This document shows, piece by piece, positions 53,789-63,462 of a stretch of 64,000 nucleotides of DNA. Each line of letters begins with the position of its first letter. The first letter of the stretch is position 1. Source of the stretch: JAJCYL01 sp040222875 (GTDB taxonomy: Bacteria; Bacteroidota; Bacteroidia; Cytophagales; Cyclobacteriaceae); the NCBI GenBank assembly GCA_040222875.1, contig JAVKCG010000008.1, positions 434,001 through 498,000 on the forward strand, written 5' to 3'. Both the position numbers and the translations under genes were made by a program. The notes under the pieces were generated by a model, which worked only from the letters and a program-made list of their open reading frames with translations, made no database searches and had not been told where the DNA came from.

Positions 53789-56248
53789 ATGAAGATTGAT
53801 TTCGGTAAAGCCGTTCCCCATATTATTGCCATTCTGGTTTTTCTAATTATAACCGTTGCATTTTTTCATCCTGTATTTTTTGAGAACAAAGAGATTTTTC
53901 AGCATGATATCCTGCAAGGGCAGGGAGCCGCTCAATCTCTTAAAGAATATCGGTCTAAAAGTGGTGAAGAAGGCCTGTGGGCAGAAAATATATTCAGTGG
54001 CATGCCGGCCTATTTAGTCGGGATGGTCTACTCCGGAGACATAGTTGTCCATTTACAAAGTGCTTATTCGTTATGGCTTCCCCACCCGGTGCGAATCCTC
54101 TTTATGAGCTTCCTTTCGTTTTACATTTTACTGCTTTCATTCGGAGTACGGCCTTATGTGGCCATGGCTGGAGCTCTTGCATTTGGCCTTACTTCGTTTC
54201 AAATTATTAGCCTTGGTGCTGGACATAATTCAAAGGCTGCCGCCATTGCCATAATGCCCCTCGTTTTGGCCGGTGTTCATCTGGCGTTCAAAGGCAAGTT
54301 CAATCTTGGCTTTATAATTACTGCCCTTGGGCTTGCCATGGAGATTCGGGTAAATCACTTGCAGATCACTTACTATTTACTCATTATTTGCGTGGGCTAT
54401 GGGCTTAGCGAACTTATTTACAAGGCCAAAGGTGGTGAGATAAAATCGATAATTAAGCCAATGACTTATCTAGTTTTGGCCGCCATACTCGCCGTGGGTA
54501 CGAACTTTGGAAGATTATGGGGAATATATGAATATTCACAACACAGCATTCGTGGTAAATCAGAACTATCTGGTGGGGATGTGCCTCAAGGTGAATCCGG
54601 CCTAGATAAGGCTTACGCTTTCGAGTTTAGCAATGGCATTATGGAACCTATGGTACTGTTCATCCCAAATTTCTTCGGAGGCTCATCTTTTCAAGAACTT
54701 GACCGGGATTCCAACCTGGCCAACAGCCTGCTTAGAAATGGCTTACAGCCTCAGCAGATTGGTCAGCATCTAGATTCAGTTCCAACCTATTGGGGTGATC
54801 AACGGTTAAGTGCGCCGTATTACGCCGGTGCCATCACGATTTTTCTATTCGCTCTTGGTCTACTTCTGTTAGAAGGCCGGATGAAATGGTGGTTATTAGG
54901 CCTCATCACTTTCTCTATCATGATGAGCTGGGGTAGCAGTTTTTCATCATTTAACTACGCTCTGTTTGACTATTTACCCGGTTACAACAAATTCAGGTCA
55001 GTCACATTCTCAATCATTATAGCCATCTTTTGTATGGGGCTGCTTGGCTTTCAGGGGCTTGATAAGTTGCTGAGTGAAGGGCTGACCAAACCAAATCAGA
55101 GAAAGCTATTAATTGCACTTGGAACAACCGCAGGATTCGCCTTGATAGCAGCCATTTTTGCGGGGGTGGGTCGTTATGAAGGCTCTGTTGATTTGCAATT
55201 GGCCGCTTCAGTACCTGACTGGTATATAAACGCCATAAGGTTAGATCGGGAGGCCCTACTCAGGGGCGATGCATTTAGGTCGTTCATGTTTGTCATGCTT
55301 GCCGCATCAGCCATTTGGTTAGGAATAAAAAACATCATTCCCTTGAAGTTTGCAATTCTTGGGCTGGCTCTTCTTATTGTGGCGGATATGTTTTTTGTCG
55401 ACAAAAGATATTTAAAGGAAGATGCCTTCAGACGGAACCCAGCGAGACAATTCTTTTCGGCTAATGAAGCCGATCGCACCATTTTGCAAGATACCGATCC
55501 GAATTATCGTGTTTTCAACCTGATCAATCCTTTTAACGATGCCAGAACGTCGTATCACCACCGATCAATAGGTGGCTATCATGGCGCAAAAATGAAGCGT
55601 TACCAGGATCTTATTGAGCGTTGCTTAAGTGTAGAGCAACAAGAAATAATGCAAATGGTTCAGTCCCGAGACTTCAGTTTTTATTCGCAAGATGTTATAA
55701 ACATGTTGGATGCCAGATACTTTATTGCTGGGCCAAATAAGGGGCATGTCATCCCCAATGAATATGCGAATGGACCTGCCTGGTTTGTTCCGAAAATCAA
55801 AAAGGTAAACAATGCTGATGAAGAAATTGAGGCGATTGGGAATGCCAACACCAAAACAATTGCAATCGTAGATGTTTCAAAATTTCCGGTTGAAAAGGAG
55901 GATTATTTCTCAGGTGGTACAATTGAGGTGGTAAAAAATGAGCCCAATCAAATTGTTTATGAAATAGATGCAGCAGGGGAATCATTCGCATTATTCTCTC
56001 AAATCTATTATCCTGAAGGATGGACGGCCACTATTGATGGTGTGAACACCGAAATACTGAGGGCAAATTATGTGCTAAGGGCGATGTTAATTCCAGAAGG
56101 CAAGCACACAGTTGAGTTCAACTTTGAACCAGCTTCGTATACCATAGGCAACACTGTAATGCTCATATGCGGTGTACTGTTGGTTTTATTGATTGTAGTT
56201 ATTGGATTATTGGAGATCAAAAAACTTCAATCCGATATTCAACAATAA
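53789..56248 (+). CDS. YfhO-like polytopic membrane protein
   Basis: 819 residues with about 12 membrane helices and a soluble C-terminal part (about 545-780). The family pattern FENKEIFQHDILQGQGA near the start and FSQIYYPEGWTATIDG near the end matches the YfhO/DUF6044-like GT-C glycosyltransferase-like membrane proteins common in Bacteroidota. The likely role is transfer of sugars from a lipid carrier to surface molecules. An AT-rich leader (53717-53772) contains short TTG/CATTG repeats. A stem-loop terminator follows. Confidence 0.88.
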   Translation: MKIDFGKAVPHIIAILVFLIITVAFFHPVFFENKEIFQHDILQGQGAAQSLKEYRSKSGEEGLWAENIFSGMPAYLVGMVYSGDIVVHLQSAYSLWLPHPVRILFMSFLSFYILLLSFGVRPYVAMAGALAFGLTSFQIISLGAGHNSKAAAIAIMPLVLAGVHLAFKGKFNLGFIITALGLAMEIRVNHLQITYYLLIICVGYGLSELIYKAKGGEIKSIIKPMTYLVLAAILAVGTNFGRLWGIYEYSQHSIRGKSELSGGDVPQGESGLDKAYAFEFSNGIMEPMVLFIPNFFGGSSFQELDRDSNLANSLLRNGLQPQQIGQHLDSVPTYWGDQRLSAPYYAGAITIFLFALGLLLLEGRMKWWLLGLITFSIMMSWGSSFSSFNYALFDYLPGYNKFRSVTFSIIIAIFCMGLLGFQGLDKLLSEGLTKPNQRKLLIALGTTAGFALIAAIFAGVGRYEGSVDLQLAASVPDWYINAIRLDREALLRGDAFRSFMFVMLAASAIWLGIKNIIPLKFAILGLALLIVADMFFVDKRYLKEDAFRRNPARQFFSANEADRTILQDTDPNYRVFNLINPFNDARTSYHHRSIGGYHGAKMKRYQDLIERCLSVEQQEIMQMVQSRDFSFYSQDVINMLDARYFIAGPNKGHVIPNEYANGPAWFVPKIKKVNNADEEIEAIGNANTKTIAIVDVSKFPVEKEDYFSGGTIEVVKNEPNQIVYEIDAAGESFALFSQIYYPEGWTATIDGVNTEILRANYVLRAMLIPEGKHTVEFNFEPASYTIGNTVMLICGVLLVLLIVVIGLLEIKKLQSDIQQ

Positions 56249-56290
56249 GCGGCTCAATCAAGCGAGTTGTGTTGAGGCGCTTATTGTTTA
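56247..56290 (+). terminator. terminator after YfhO-like gene
   Basis: AAGCGGCTCAA (56247-56257) pairs with TTGAGGCGCTT (56272-56282) at 10 of 11 positions, followed by ATTGTTT. It overlaps the TAA stop. Confidence 0.7.
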
Positions 56291-56297
56291 AGAGATG

Positions 56298-56774
56298 CTA
56301 TTCCGCCTTAAAATGTGGATTGTAAATAATTCCAACAACATTTTGCCAGGGATCTCGCACAGTGGCTACCATAATGCCATCGCCAACATCAGTTGGTTTT
56401 TCATGTACAACTCCACCCTTATCCAGCAGCTTTTGAAAAGTAGATTTAATATCATCTACGCCCCAATATGACAGCACATTGTCAGTTTTTTCTCTGTTAT
56501 CCTTGTGATGCAATAAGCCCAATTCGTAGCCAGCAATTGAGAAGCCTATATATTGTTCACTTACAAAATAGGCCTCCGTTTCAAAAACATCAGAATACCA
56601 TTCTTGAGCTTGCTTCAAATCAGGTACACAATAAATTGTCGTTCTTAAACCTTTAAATTCCCCTTGTGTCTTCATTTTAATTTGATCTTGTTGATTGAAT
56701 ACTAATGTTGTAACTCCTACAAAAAGGCCAATTACCAATGTGCCAATTTGTAAATAAGGATTATTGAACAGCAT
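56298..56774 (-). CDS. VOC-family (glyoxalase-like) protein with N-terminal anchor
   Basis: 158 residues from the ATG at 56774, or 125 from an ATG at 56675. The VOC fold is seen in LRTTIYCVPDLKQAQEWYSDVF, YIGFSIAGYELGLL and VATVRDPWQNVVGIIYNP. The longer start adds a membrane helix (IGTLVIGLFVGVTTLVF), which would tether the protein to the membrane; this is unusual, so the short form may be real. It is last in the WYL regulator operon and overlaps the GyrI-like gene by 14 bases if the long start is used. Confidence 0.85.
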   Translation of the reverse strand: MLFNNPYLQIGTLVIGLFVGVTTLVFNQQDQIKMKTQGEFKGLRTTIYCVPDLKQAQEWYSDVFETEAYFVSEQYIGFSIAGYELGLLHHKDNREKTDNVLSYWGVDDIKSTFQKLLDKGGVVHEKPTDVGDGIMVATVRDPWQNVVGIIYNPHFKAE

Positions 56775-57384
56775 ATCGGATAATTGTTCTCAATTTATTC
56801 TCAGCAGTTCTTCTGGGATCACTGAGGTAGATTTCGTGGTGGTACCCTGCTATCTCGTAGCCTTCTGATTTGATGAACTCATGAAGTTTTTCAATGGTGG
56901 GAGCTTCAGCATCGTATGAACCTATGTGGAGCACCTGGGCGCATTTACCCTCATTGATTTGTTCAAAGTTAAGCTTGCCCAAATTAGACGGGTTCTTCTT
57001 GAATTTTATCGTTTCAACGGCTCTGTCAAAATGATCCTGCCTTATGAAGCCAGGCATTCTGATTACAAATTTCCAAAACCAATCTTCCTTTGGTGTGTTA
57101 GCAAATTCAGCCTGGGCTTTTGCCCCGCCGGAAATCCACCAAAAGCCTTCCATTTTGGGCATTACAAAGTCCTCATCTTCGCTTTTGGAGATAAACTTGA
57201 TGCCAAAACCTACCTGGTACAGGGTTTCAACAGCTACCCAAAGCATTGGGTTTTCAGGTGCACTTTGCCCATGAATTGTCAGGTAATTGTAAGTTTCTAA
57301 ATTCCGTATTTCAGGAGATTTACCAACTTTGTAGTAATTGGCATCCACTTTAAATAAGTCTAATTTTTCTGCTACCATTTTCAT
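56761..57384 (-). CDS. GyrI-like small-molecule-binding domain protein
   Basis: 207 residues from the ATG at 57384; a TTG at 57429 is less likely. The N-terminal KVDANYYKVGKSPEIRNLE and the C-terminal CAQVLHIGSYDAEAPTIEKL and HHEIYLSDPRRT are hallmarks of the GyrI-like/SHOCT ligand-binding fold. It lies between a WYL regulator and a VOC protein and may bind a cationic or aromatic compound. Confidence 0.9.
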   Translation of the reverse strand: MKMVAEKLDLFKVDANYYKVGKSPEIRNLETYNYLTIHGQSAPENPMLWVAVETLYQVGFGIKFISKSEDEDFVMPKMEGFWWISGGAKAQAEFANTPKEDWFWKFVIRMPGFIRQDHFDRAVETIKFKKNPSNLGKLNFEQINEGKCAQVLHIGSYDAEAPTIEKLHEFIKSEGYEIAGYHHEIYLSDPRRTAENKLRTIIRYAVQ

Positions 57385-57431
57385 GTATTTTTTGAGTGAT
57401 GGGAGCAAAGAAATTTGCTTGAGTGACAACC

Positions 57432-58403
57432 CTATGTCACTGGGTTTTGACTTTTTTTATGGTGCATAAAAAGCTCTTTAGAGTAACTCGATACGATGTT
57501 TTTCAGTTTTTCAGGATAAACTACAGTTACGGCATTTCCGAATTGCATAAGCCAGCGACCAATCCATTCATACAATGGCACCGCAAATTTCATTTCGATC
57601 TCACCACCAAGTTCAGTTTCCTCAATAAAGCCATAGGTGTATTTCTGATCCCCAATAATCCTGGCCACATCTTTTCTAAATTTTAGAATTACTTCCTTGG
57701 CATCCGTTCCACGCATCATGTCCCTGGTAAAATTTTGAAAGTTGGGGTGCAAAGCGGGATCAAATATATCATTGGAGATTCTGATCTTTTTGATTCGGTC
57801 TGTTCTGAAATCCCGCAAACCTTTCCTCAGCTGGCAATAAGCGATGAGGTGCCATCGATTGGAGTAAAAAACAATGCCCAATGGTTCAACATTTCTCGAT
57901 GTGACTTGTTCTTTGTAGTTTGAAAAATAGTCTAATTCTAAAATGTTTTTTCCCACAATGGCCTGCTGAACCTCAGTTAAGTGGGAGTCTGGGAACCCAC
58001 GGTCACGAATCTGGGCATTTGGGATGATCGAAATGTTTTTTTCCAACGATTCCAGATAGTCCCTGTCAGCGTACCGCAAAACTGCCTTGATTTTATAGAG
58101 TGCTTCCTGAAACGATTTTGATGTTGCCTGATCAGCGGTCTGTTCTATCATTTTCGCTCCAAGCAAAATCGAACCAGCCTCCTGTTTATTAAAAACAACT
58201 GGTGGTAGGTGGTAGCCCTTTACGATACCGTACCCCACAGCAGCATCTCCCCCAATTGGTACACCGGCCTCAATCAGGGATCTAATATCTCTGAAAAGGG
58301 TTCGTCGACTCACCTCAAATCGACCTTCCAATTCTGTCATTGGCACTTGAGACTTGCTTTGAAGGTGCACCAATAGGGCAGTTAAGCGATCAATGCGGTT
58401 CAT
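57432..58403 (-). CDS. WYL-domain (YafY-type) transcriptional regulator
   Basis: 323 residues. An HTH_11 domain (MNRIDRLTALLVHLQSKS; LEGRFEVSRRTLFRDIRSLI) is followed by a WYL domain with LELDYFSNYKEQ and GIVFYSNRWHLIAYCQLRKG, and a WCX-like end. Such regulators bind nucleotides or single-stranded DNA and often control stress or defence genes. It heads the WYL/GyrI-like/VOC operon, 47 bases before the second gene. Confidence 0.93.
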   Translation of the reverse strand: MNRIDRLTALLVHLQSKSQVPMTELEGRFEVSRRTLFRDIRSLIEAGVPIGGDAAVGYGIVKGYHLPPVVFNKQEAGSILLGAKMIEQTADQATSKSFQEALYKIKAVLRYADRDYLESLEKNISIIPNAQIRDRGFPDSHLTEVQQAIVGKNILELDYFSNYKEQVTSRNVEPLGIVFYSNRWHLIAYCQLRKGLRDFRTDRIKKIRISNDIFDPALHPNFQNFTRDMMRGTDAKEVILKFRKDVARIIGDQKYTYGFIEETELGGEIEMKFAVPLYEWIGRWLMQFGNAVTVVYPEKLKNIVSSYSKELFMHHKKSQNPVT

Positions 58404-58760
58404 TTTAATTTAAAAAGTTGGAGTAATGGTGGTATCGGAACATGAACTAGTTTCAACATATCATCAATAATAATTCATCAATTAAATGCATCGTAAAGCT
58501 GAGTTCACCGTCTTAGGTTAAACCCATTTGAAATGAAACCAGCAATTAACGGGTTTCGGTATTCATGGGTCAAAAATAATTTTGACTTACTTAAATATTT
58601 TAAAATGGACACATTAAAGATTTACCTGCCCTCTATATTAAAATTTCTCAAAGTGCCTGATTTGAATCGTTTAAAATCGACAAGCGACACCCGCAAATCG
58701 AAGCTTAAAATGACCGCTGCTCAAAACAAAGCCTGGCCACCATTGATAAGTTTTAGATAG
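58404..58760. other. 357-base intergenic region
   Basis: Spacer between the WYL regulator (-) and the phosphopantetheinyl transferase (-, ends 58761). A 75-codon + strand ORF (58533-58760) is open but its sequence is not like any family I know and it ends exactly against the next gene. No RNA gene or clear repeat is visible. Confidence 0.5.
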
Positions 58761-59378
58761 CTAACTTTTGTAAACCAACCAATAATCTGCTATTCTGTCG
58801 ATTTTTAGTTCATGGTCAGCAAAACTTGAGCCTTCAAGGATTCTTCCGAAAACTTTGTTCTTATAAATCTTAATAGGCAACTCATATTTAAAACTCAGTT
58901 TTTTTCTACCATGAATTTTATAAAGTACTTCTTTGGCACACCATGCCTGGGTCAATAGATCCAGATCATCTTTACAAAATTCCAATTCAGAATTGGATAA
59001 AAATTTGTGCTTGATGCGTAGTAGCTGCTCACGACGCTGTTCTACATCTATTCCAGTGGGTTCGCTGAGGTTGATAGTTGCAACAGCATATGGAAATGAA
59101 TGAGCAATAGAAATGTGGGCGTTTGATTTGATTAAATGCGGCTTCCCCCAATCATCTTTTTTAATGCCATAATAGCCTTGCTGGCTGATATTACATAGGT
59201 GGGCCACACACAATCTGGTTGCTAAAGTTTCAAGCTTCTTATTGTTGACAAACCTTTCATTTATCGCCCTTAAATCTTCAGTATTTACCATTGATATTAA
59301 CTCATCAAGGCTTTCTGTGATATGCCAAACAACAAGATGTGAATTTGAGTTAACTTCTTTATCGATGATAATCGGCAT
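58761..59378 (-). CDS. 4'-phosphopantetheinyl transferase (Sfp/AcpT type)
   Basis: 205 residues. The conserved motifs are in order: AHISIAHSFPYAVA, TGIDVEQRREQLLR (metal Asp) and WCAKEVLYKIHGRK (the WxxKEA motif as WCAKEV). It attaches the phosphopantetheine arm of CoA to carrier proteins. Size fits the AcpS-like bacterial Sfp class. No NRPS, PKS or fatty-acid cluster is near. It is divergent from the WD40 gene with 17 bases between starts. Confidence 0.92.
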   Translation of the reverse strand: MPIIIDKEVNSNSHLVVWHITESLDELISMVNTEDLRAINERFVNNKKLETLATRLCVAHLCNISQQGYYGIKKDDWGKPHLIKSNAHISIAHSFPYAVATINLSEPTGIDVEQRREQLLRIKHKFLSNSELEFCKDDLDLLTQAWCAKEVLYKIHGRKKLSFKYELPIKIYKNKVFGRILEGSSFADHELKIDRIADYWLVYKS

Positions 59379-59395
59379 AGCTTTGCAGTGCTTAC

Positions 59396-60304
59396 ATGAG
59401 CAAAATAACAGTTTCTAAATCAAATACTTTTAAGGGCCATCGTGACTGCGTTTATGCGCTTGCGGGGTCTTCAGGATCCTATTTTTTTTCATCTGGGGGA
59501 GATGGAATGATAGTTAGATGGGATCTTGATAATCCTGATAAAGGGGAGTTAATTGCCCAGGTTCCAAAATCAGTATACTGCTTAAAATACGTCGATTGTG
59601 AGGGGTTATTGATAATTGGGCAAAATTTCGAAGGGCTTCAGGTGATTGATGTGGCATCTAAAAAAGTTAAGGGATCAGTGAAATTAGATGCTGTTTCTAT
59701 GTTTAGCATAGAAATTATTGGTGATAATATATTGGTTGGCATGAAGAATGGGTTGGTATATGTTTTAAATATCGACAACCTCAAAAGAATGAAGACATTA
59801 AGTCATTCTCACGAAAGCGCCAGAAAAATTGCCATTAACCCTAAAACCCAGGAGTTTGCAGTAGGTTACAGCGACAACTTCATCAGAATTTTTGATAGCC
59901 AAAACCTTGCCCTTAAAAATGAGATAGAAGCTCATAAGAATTCTGTGTTTGCACTGAGTTATTCCCCGGATGGTAAGAACTTATTAAGTGGCTCAAGAGA
60001 TGCACATTTGAAGGTATGGGAGACTGGCGAATACAGACTGAAAGAATCTATAGCGGCCCACATGTTTGCACTCAACGACCTGGTTTTCAGCCCAAATGGA
60101 AAACATTTCGTAACTTGTAGCATGGATAAATCCATCAAGGTATGGGATTATTCCACCTTTAGCCTTCTAAAAGTGATTGATAAATCGCGGCATGCAGGCC
60201 ATGGCACATCTGTCAATAAACTAATCTGGTCAACTTATAACAATCAATTGATATCCTGCAGTGATGACAGGACAATATCAACATGGGATTTGAAGTTTTC
60301 ATAA
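59396..60304 (+). CDS. WD40-repeat protein
   Basis: 302 residues, seven WD-like blades in one propeller, cytoplasmic (no signal). Clear repeats include GHRDCVYALAGSSGSYFFSS, SGGDGMIVRWDL, SYSPDGKNLLSGSRDAHLKV and CSDDRTISTWDL. Such proteins act as scaffolds. It sits ahead of divIVA and folB on the same strand with 92 bases between, so co-transcription is possible. Confidence 0.92.
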   Translation: MSKITVSKSNTFKGHRDCVYALAGSSGSYFFSSGGDGMIVRWDLDNPDKGELIAQVPKSVYCLKYVDCEGLLIIGQNFEGLQVIDVASKKVKGSVKLDAVSMFSIEIIGDNILVGMKNGLVYVLNIDNLKRMKTLSHSHESARKIAINPKTQEFAVGYSDNFIRIFDSQNLALKNEIEAHKNSVFALSYSPDGKNLLSGSRDAHLKVWETGEYRLKESIAAHMFALNDLVFSPNGKHFVTCSMDKSIKVWDYSTFSLLKVIDKSRHAGHGTSVNKLIWSTYNNQLISCSDDRTISTWDLKFS

Positions 60305-60396
60305 CAGATACTTTAGCTACGAGAAATATTGGTCACAAATCACTGATATTCAGGCATTACCAACTTAACTTTGCATTAACACTCTGATCTATAGAA

Positions 60397-61197
60397 ATGA
60401 AAGTAACTCCAATAGAAATACGCCAGAAACAATTTGAAAAGAAACTGAGGGGATACGATAAGGATGAGGTGAACGCATTCCTCACTTCATTATCGCAAGA
60501 GTGGGAAAGGGTTTTGGATGAAACTAAAACTCTTCGGATCAAGCTGGAGGCATCTCAAAAAGAGGTAGAGAAGCTTCGTGAGGTTGAAAGTTCACTGTTC
60601 AAAACTTTAAAAACTGCTGAAGATACCGGAGCAAATATGATTGACCAGGCGAACAAGGCGGCTGAACTTCATTTGAAGGAGGCGCAGATAAACGCCGAAG
60701 CGCTCATGAACGATGCCAAATCAAAGGCTAAGGGAATGGTCGAAAAAGCCGAGTTGGAGACCAGGGAGATTATTGAGGAGATGGAAGATGAGGTTAAGAA
60801 ATTGGAGATGAGCTTTAAAACTCTGGATAATCAAAAAGAGAACCTTCTCACTGAGCTTAAAAACCTTGGGGATGATATCGTAGAAAAAACGGAAAAATTT
60901 GAAAAGAAGGGAAAGGAGATTTCGATTGATCAACAATTGAAGAAATCAAGGGAATTTACCAGGCAAATGGAGGAAGATTTTGAGAGCACCGCTGCCAGAA
61001 AAGAAAGAAGATCTAATGCCCCGGTTGAAATTTCCAGACCTATGAGGTCACCGGAGGCTTCTTTAAAGAAAGTAAATGAAGAAAATGAGGAGGCTAAACC
61101 CTCAAGCAATGGTAGTGGTGCGACTAACGTTACTTCTGAAGATGATACACGCAAAGAGCCTAATACAGATAAGTCGTTCTTTGATGAATTGAGTTAA
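60397..61197 (+). CDS. DivIVA-domain protein
   Basis: 266 residues. The N-terminal VTPIEIRQKQFEKKLRGYDKDEVNAFL is the DivIVA lipid-binding motif; residues 30-210 form one long coiled coil; the last 55 residues are acidic and disordered. Family members mark curved membranes and recruit division or envelope machinery. It overlaps folB by one base (TAATG). A TAACTTTG box (60366-60373) could be a -7 element, without a good -33. Confidence 0.9.
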   Translation: MKVTPIEIRQKQFEKKLRGYDKDEVNAFLTSLSQEWERVLDETKTLRIKLEASQKEVEKLREVESSLFKTLKTAEDTGANMIDQANKAAELHLKEAQINAEALMNDAKSKAKGMVEKAELETREIIEEMEDEVKKLEMSFKTLDNQKENLLTELKNLGDDIVEKTEKFEKKGKEISIDQQLKKSREFTRQMEEDFESTAARKERRSNAPVEISRPMRSPEASLKKVNEENEEAKPSSNGSGATNVTSEDDTRKEPNTDKSFFDELS

Positions 61198-61547
61198 TGG
61201 GGAAAATCCTATTGGAAGGCCTCAGGTTTCATGCTCATCATGGCCTTCATGAAGTTGAGCGAAAAAATGGGAATTCATTTCTGATCGATCTTGAACTAGT
61301 TACGGATTTTTCTGCGGCCGCCAAAACTGATAATATTGATCACACTATAGATTATGAGGAGGTTTATTCAGTGGTCGCTGATGCCATGTCAGGATCTCAT
61401 TATCTTTTGGAGCATTTGGGTCACAAAATAATTAAGGCCCTCAAATTGCACTTTAAGGGCCTCAATCAGATTAAAGTAACGGTTTCTAAGCTCAACCCTT
61501 CAATTGGAGGGGAGTGCGTTAAAGCTTCGATTATTTTAGAAGGCTAG
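61197..61547 (+). CDS. folB: Dihydroneopterin aldolase
   Basis: 116 residues, the full length for FolB. Motifs are LRFHAHHGLHEVERKNG, DHTIDYEEVYSVV and VSKLNPSIGG (the Lys of the active site). It converts dihydroneopterin to 6-hydroxymethyldihydropterin in folate synthesis. The ATG is inside the divIVA stop region. Its TAG stop is shared in the CTAG (61544-61547) that also holds the convergent DUF3078 stop. Confidence 0.95.
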   Translation: MGKILLEGLRFHAHHGLHEVERKNGNSFLIDLELVTDFSAAAKTDNIDHTIDYEEVYSVVADAMSGSHYLLEHLGHKIIKALKLHFKGLNQIKVTVSKLNPSIGGECVKASIILEG

Positions 61548-62434
61548 ATTTTAACAGTTAGCCCCAGTCCGAATACTTGTTTAAACTGCACCCTGTCTTC
61601 TGTTCCTACAACAACTCCATTCTCAGTTTTCTCAAAAACGACATCTTTGTCATAAATAAGATGTGTTAATAGATTGGCTGACAAATAATCATTGATCTTC
61701 ATCACAATGGCATTCTCCCAGTTTACATCAATATCCTCTGGATTATCGGCGTAGTTTGAAAACAAATCAAGTTTAGACTCAAAGGTTACGTTCGTTAGTA
61801 TCTCTTTGTTAAAATTCAATTTGAAGTATGCACCAAATTCTGACCTTGTTTTGCTGCCAGGGTCAACTCCAAACGCTCCAGCATCTGCCAGTCTTTGGTC
61901 ATTAACTATCGTGAATTTACCAGTGGCGGGAGAAAAATATATGCTCATAAATGGAGCAGGTTTATAATCGAAACCGGTAGATAAGAATAAATATCCTGGT
62001 GCAAGAAATTTTGAAATCCGAATTGAATCATTCGGAAAATCGAAACCATTCGCAAGTTGTGACCTGAATGCAAGCGCAGAACTCCAAAATAGCTTTTTAG
62101 AATCTGGAGATAGCTGATAGCCATATTTTGATGTGAAATCAATTTTATCATCACTCTTTCTCAGACTGTTATTACCAATTTTTGTTAGGCCATAAGCCAA
62201 ATCCAGATTATTCTCCCAGTTTGATCTGTTTTTTACTCTGTGAGCATGAATTTTAACAAAACTGTTTAATGAAACAGAATTGTCACCACCTCCGGCCCAG
62301 TTGCTTAAGCTAACCTGACTGAATGAAAAAGTTCCTTGTAATCCGGTATCCCAAATTTGGGTAGTATCTGCCTCCTGTGCTTTAACAATGACTGACATCA
62401 TTAAGGCACTCATAAGTGCAATTGTAAATTTCAT
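61544..62434 (-). CDS. DUF3078 outer-membrane-like protein
   Basis: 296 residues with a signal peptide (LMSALMMSVIVKAQ). The conserved segment FSQVSLSNWAGGGDNSVSLNS and NRSNWENNLDLAYGLTK are family marks. The alternating beta pattern, ending in an aromatic strand, suggests a barrel in the outer membrane. The function of DUF3078 is unknown. It is convergent with folB by a 4-base overlap of stop codons. Confidence 0.92.
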   Translation of the reverse strand: MKFTIALMSALMMSVIVKAQEADTTQIWDTGLQGTFSFSQVSLSNWAGGGDNSVSLNSFVKIHAHRVKNRSNWENNLDLAYGLTKIGNNSLRKSDDKIDFTSKYGYQLSPDSKKLFWSSALAFRSQLANGFDFPNDSIRISKFLAPGYLFLSTGFDYKPAPFMSIYFSPATGKFTIVNDQRLADAGAFGVDPGSKTRSEFGAYFKLNFNKEILTNVTFESKLDLFSNYADNPEDIDVNWENAIVMKINDYLSANLLTHLIYDKDVVFEKTENGVVVGTEDRVQFKQVFGLGLTVKI

Positions 62435-62456
62435 TTAATCGAAAAATTAGTTTTGA

Positions 62457-63272
62457 TTAAGATTTGTGAACATGAACATCTGTTTGTGGAAATGGTATAG
62501 AGATACCTTTTTGATCGAAAGTCTTTTTCACATTTTCATGCATATCAAAATAAATACCCCAGTAATCAGATGCCTCACACCACACCCGCATAACAAAATT
62601 TACGGAGCTATCTGCTAATTCTGATAGTGCAATAAATGGTTCAGGATCTTTTAATATTCTTTCGTCTTTTTCAATCAACTCCATTAGGGTGGTCTTGGCC
62701 TTGTCGATGTCATCGCCATAACCAATTCCAAAAGTCATATCCACCCTTCGTTGAGGTTCCGTTGAGAAATTAGTTATGCTGCCATTTGAAAGTGATCCGT
62801 TAGGGATAATAATGGTTTTGTTATCCGGTGTTTTCAATACTGAGTTAAATATCTGGATCTCCCTCACTGTTCCCTTGTGCCCCTGAGCATCAATGAAATC
62901 CCCAACTCTATAAGGTTTAAATAATAATATCAACACACCACCAGCAAAATTTGCAAGACTGCCTTGTAAAGCCAATCCTACCGCCAAACCAGCCGCACCA
63001 AGTATCGCCACAAATGATGTCGTTTCGATCCCTACCATACCTGCAACACTTATCAGCAGAAGCGCCTTTAAGATCACTCCTAAAAGGCTGCATAAGAAAG
63101 TGGTGAGTGTTGAATCAGACTCCCGCCTATTGAGATTTTTCTTCAAAGCTCTTACTACTGCCCCAATAATCATCATACCAATGATTAAAGTGATTAGCGC
63201 TAAGGCCACTTTTGGAAGATATTCTATTGCCATCTCCCATATCTTAGTAGAATACTGTTCTAGGATCTCCAT
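62457..63272 (-). CDS. mscS: Small-conductance mechanosensitive channel (MscS)
   Basis: 271 residues with three membrane helices. The pore helix is in VAILGAAGLAVGLALQGSLANFAGGVLIL (GxxxA packing), then a beta domain with PYRVGDFIDAQGHKGTVREI and the C-terminal tail FPQTDVHVH. It releases solutes on osmotic downshock. The DUF3078 gene follows after 22 bases on the same strand, so the two may be an operon. Confidence 0.95.
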   Translation of the reverse strand: MEILEQYSTKIWEMAIEYLPKVALALITLIIGMMIIGAVVRALKKNLNRRESDSTLTTFLCSLLGVILKALLLISVAGMVGIETTSFVAILGAAGLAVGLALQGSLANFAGGVLILLFKPYRVGDFIDAQGHKGTVREIQIFNSVLKTPDNKTIIIPNGSLSNGSITNFSTEPQRRVDMTFGIGYGDDIDKAKTTLMELIEKDERILKDPEPFIALSELADSSVNFVMRVWCEASDYWGIYFDMHENVKKTFDQKGISIPFPQTDVHVHKS

Positions 63273-63462
63273 TCTTCTTTGATTTAGATAATTGTTTCAG
63301 CCGCAAAAATGTAAACTATATGAACAAAATAGCAGTCAGATTGTTTCTTTTCGACCATTTTAATTATTCCGCCGACAAACACAATAAAATCTGGTTGAAT
63401 AAGATCAGTTTCTGAAGTCTGTGTTAATTACTAAATTCATTGGTGCGAATTAATTAATAGAA

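Noticed and set aside
58533..58760. 75-codon ORF on + strand
   Set aside because: Composition is unlike its neighbours, no family is recognised and it ends against the next gene; probably not coding.
60366..60373. TAACTTTG -7 box before divIVA
   Set aside because: No matching -33 element at the right spacing.
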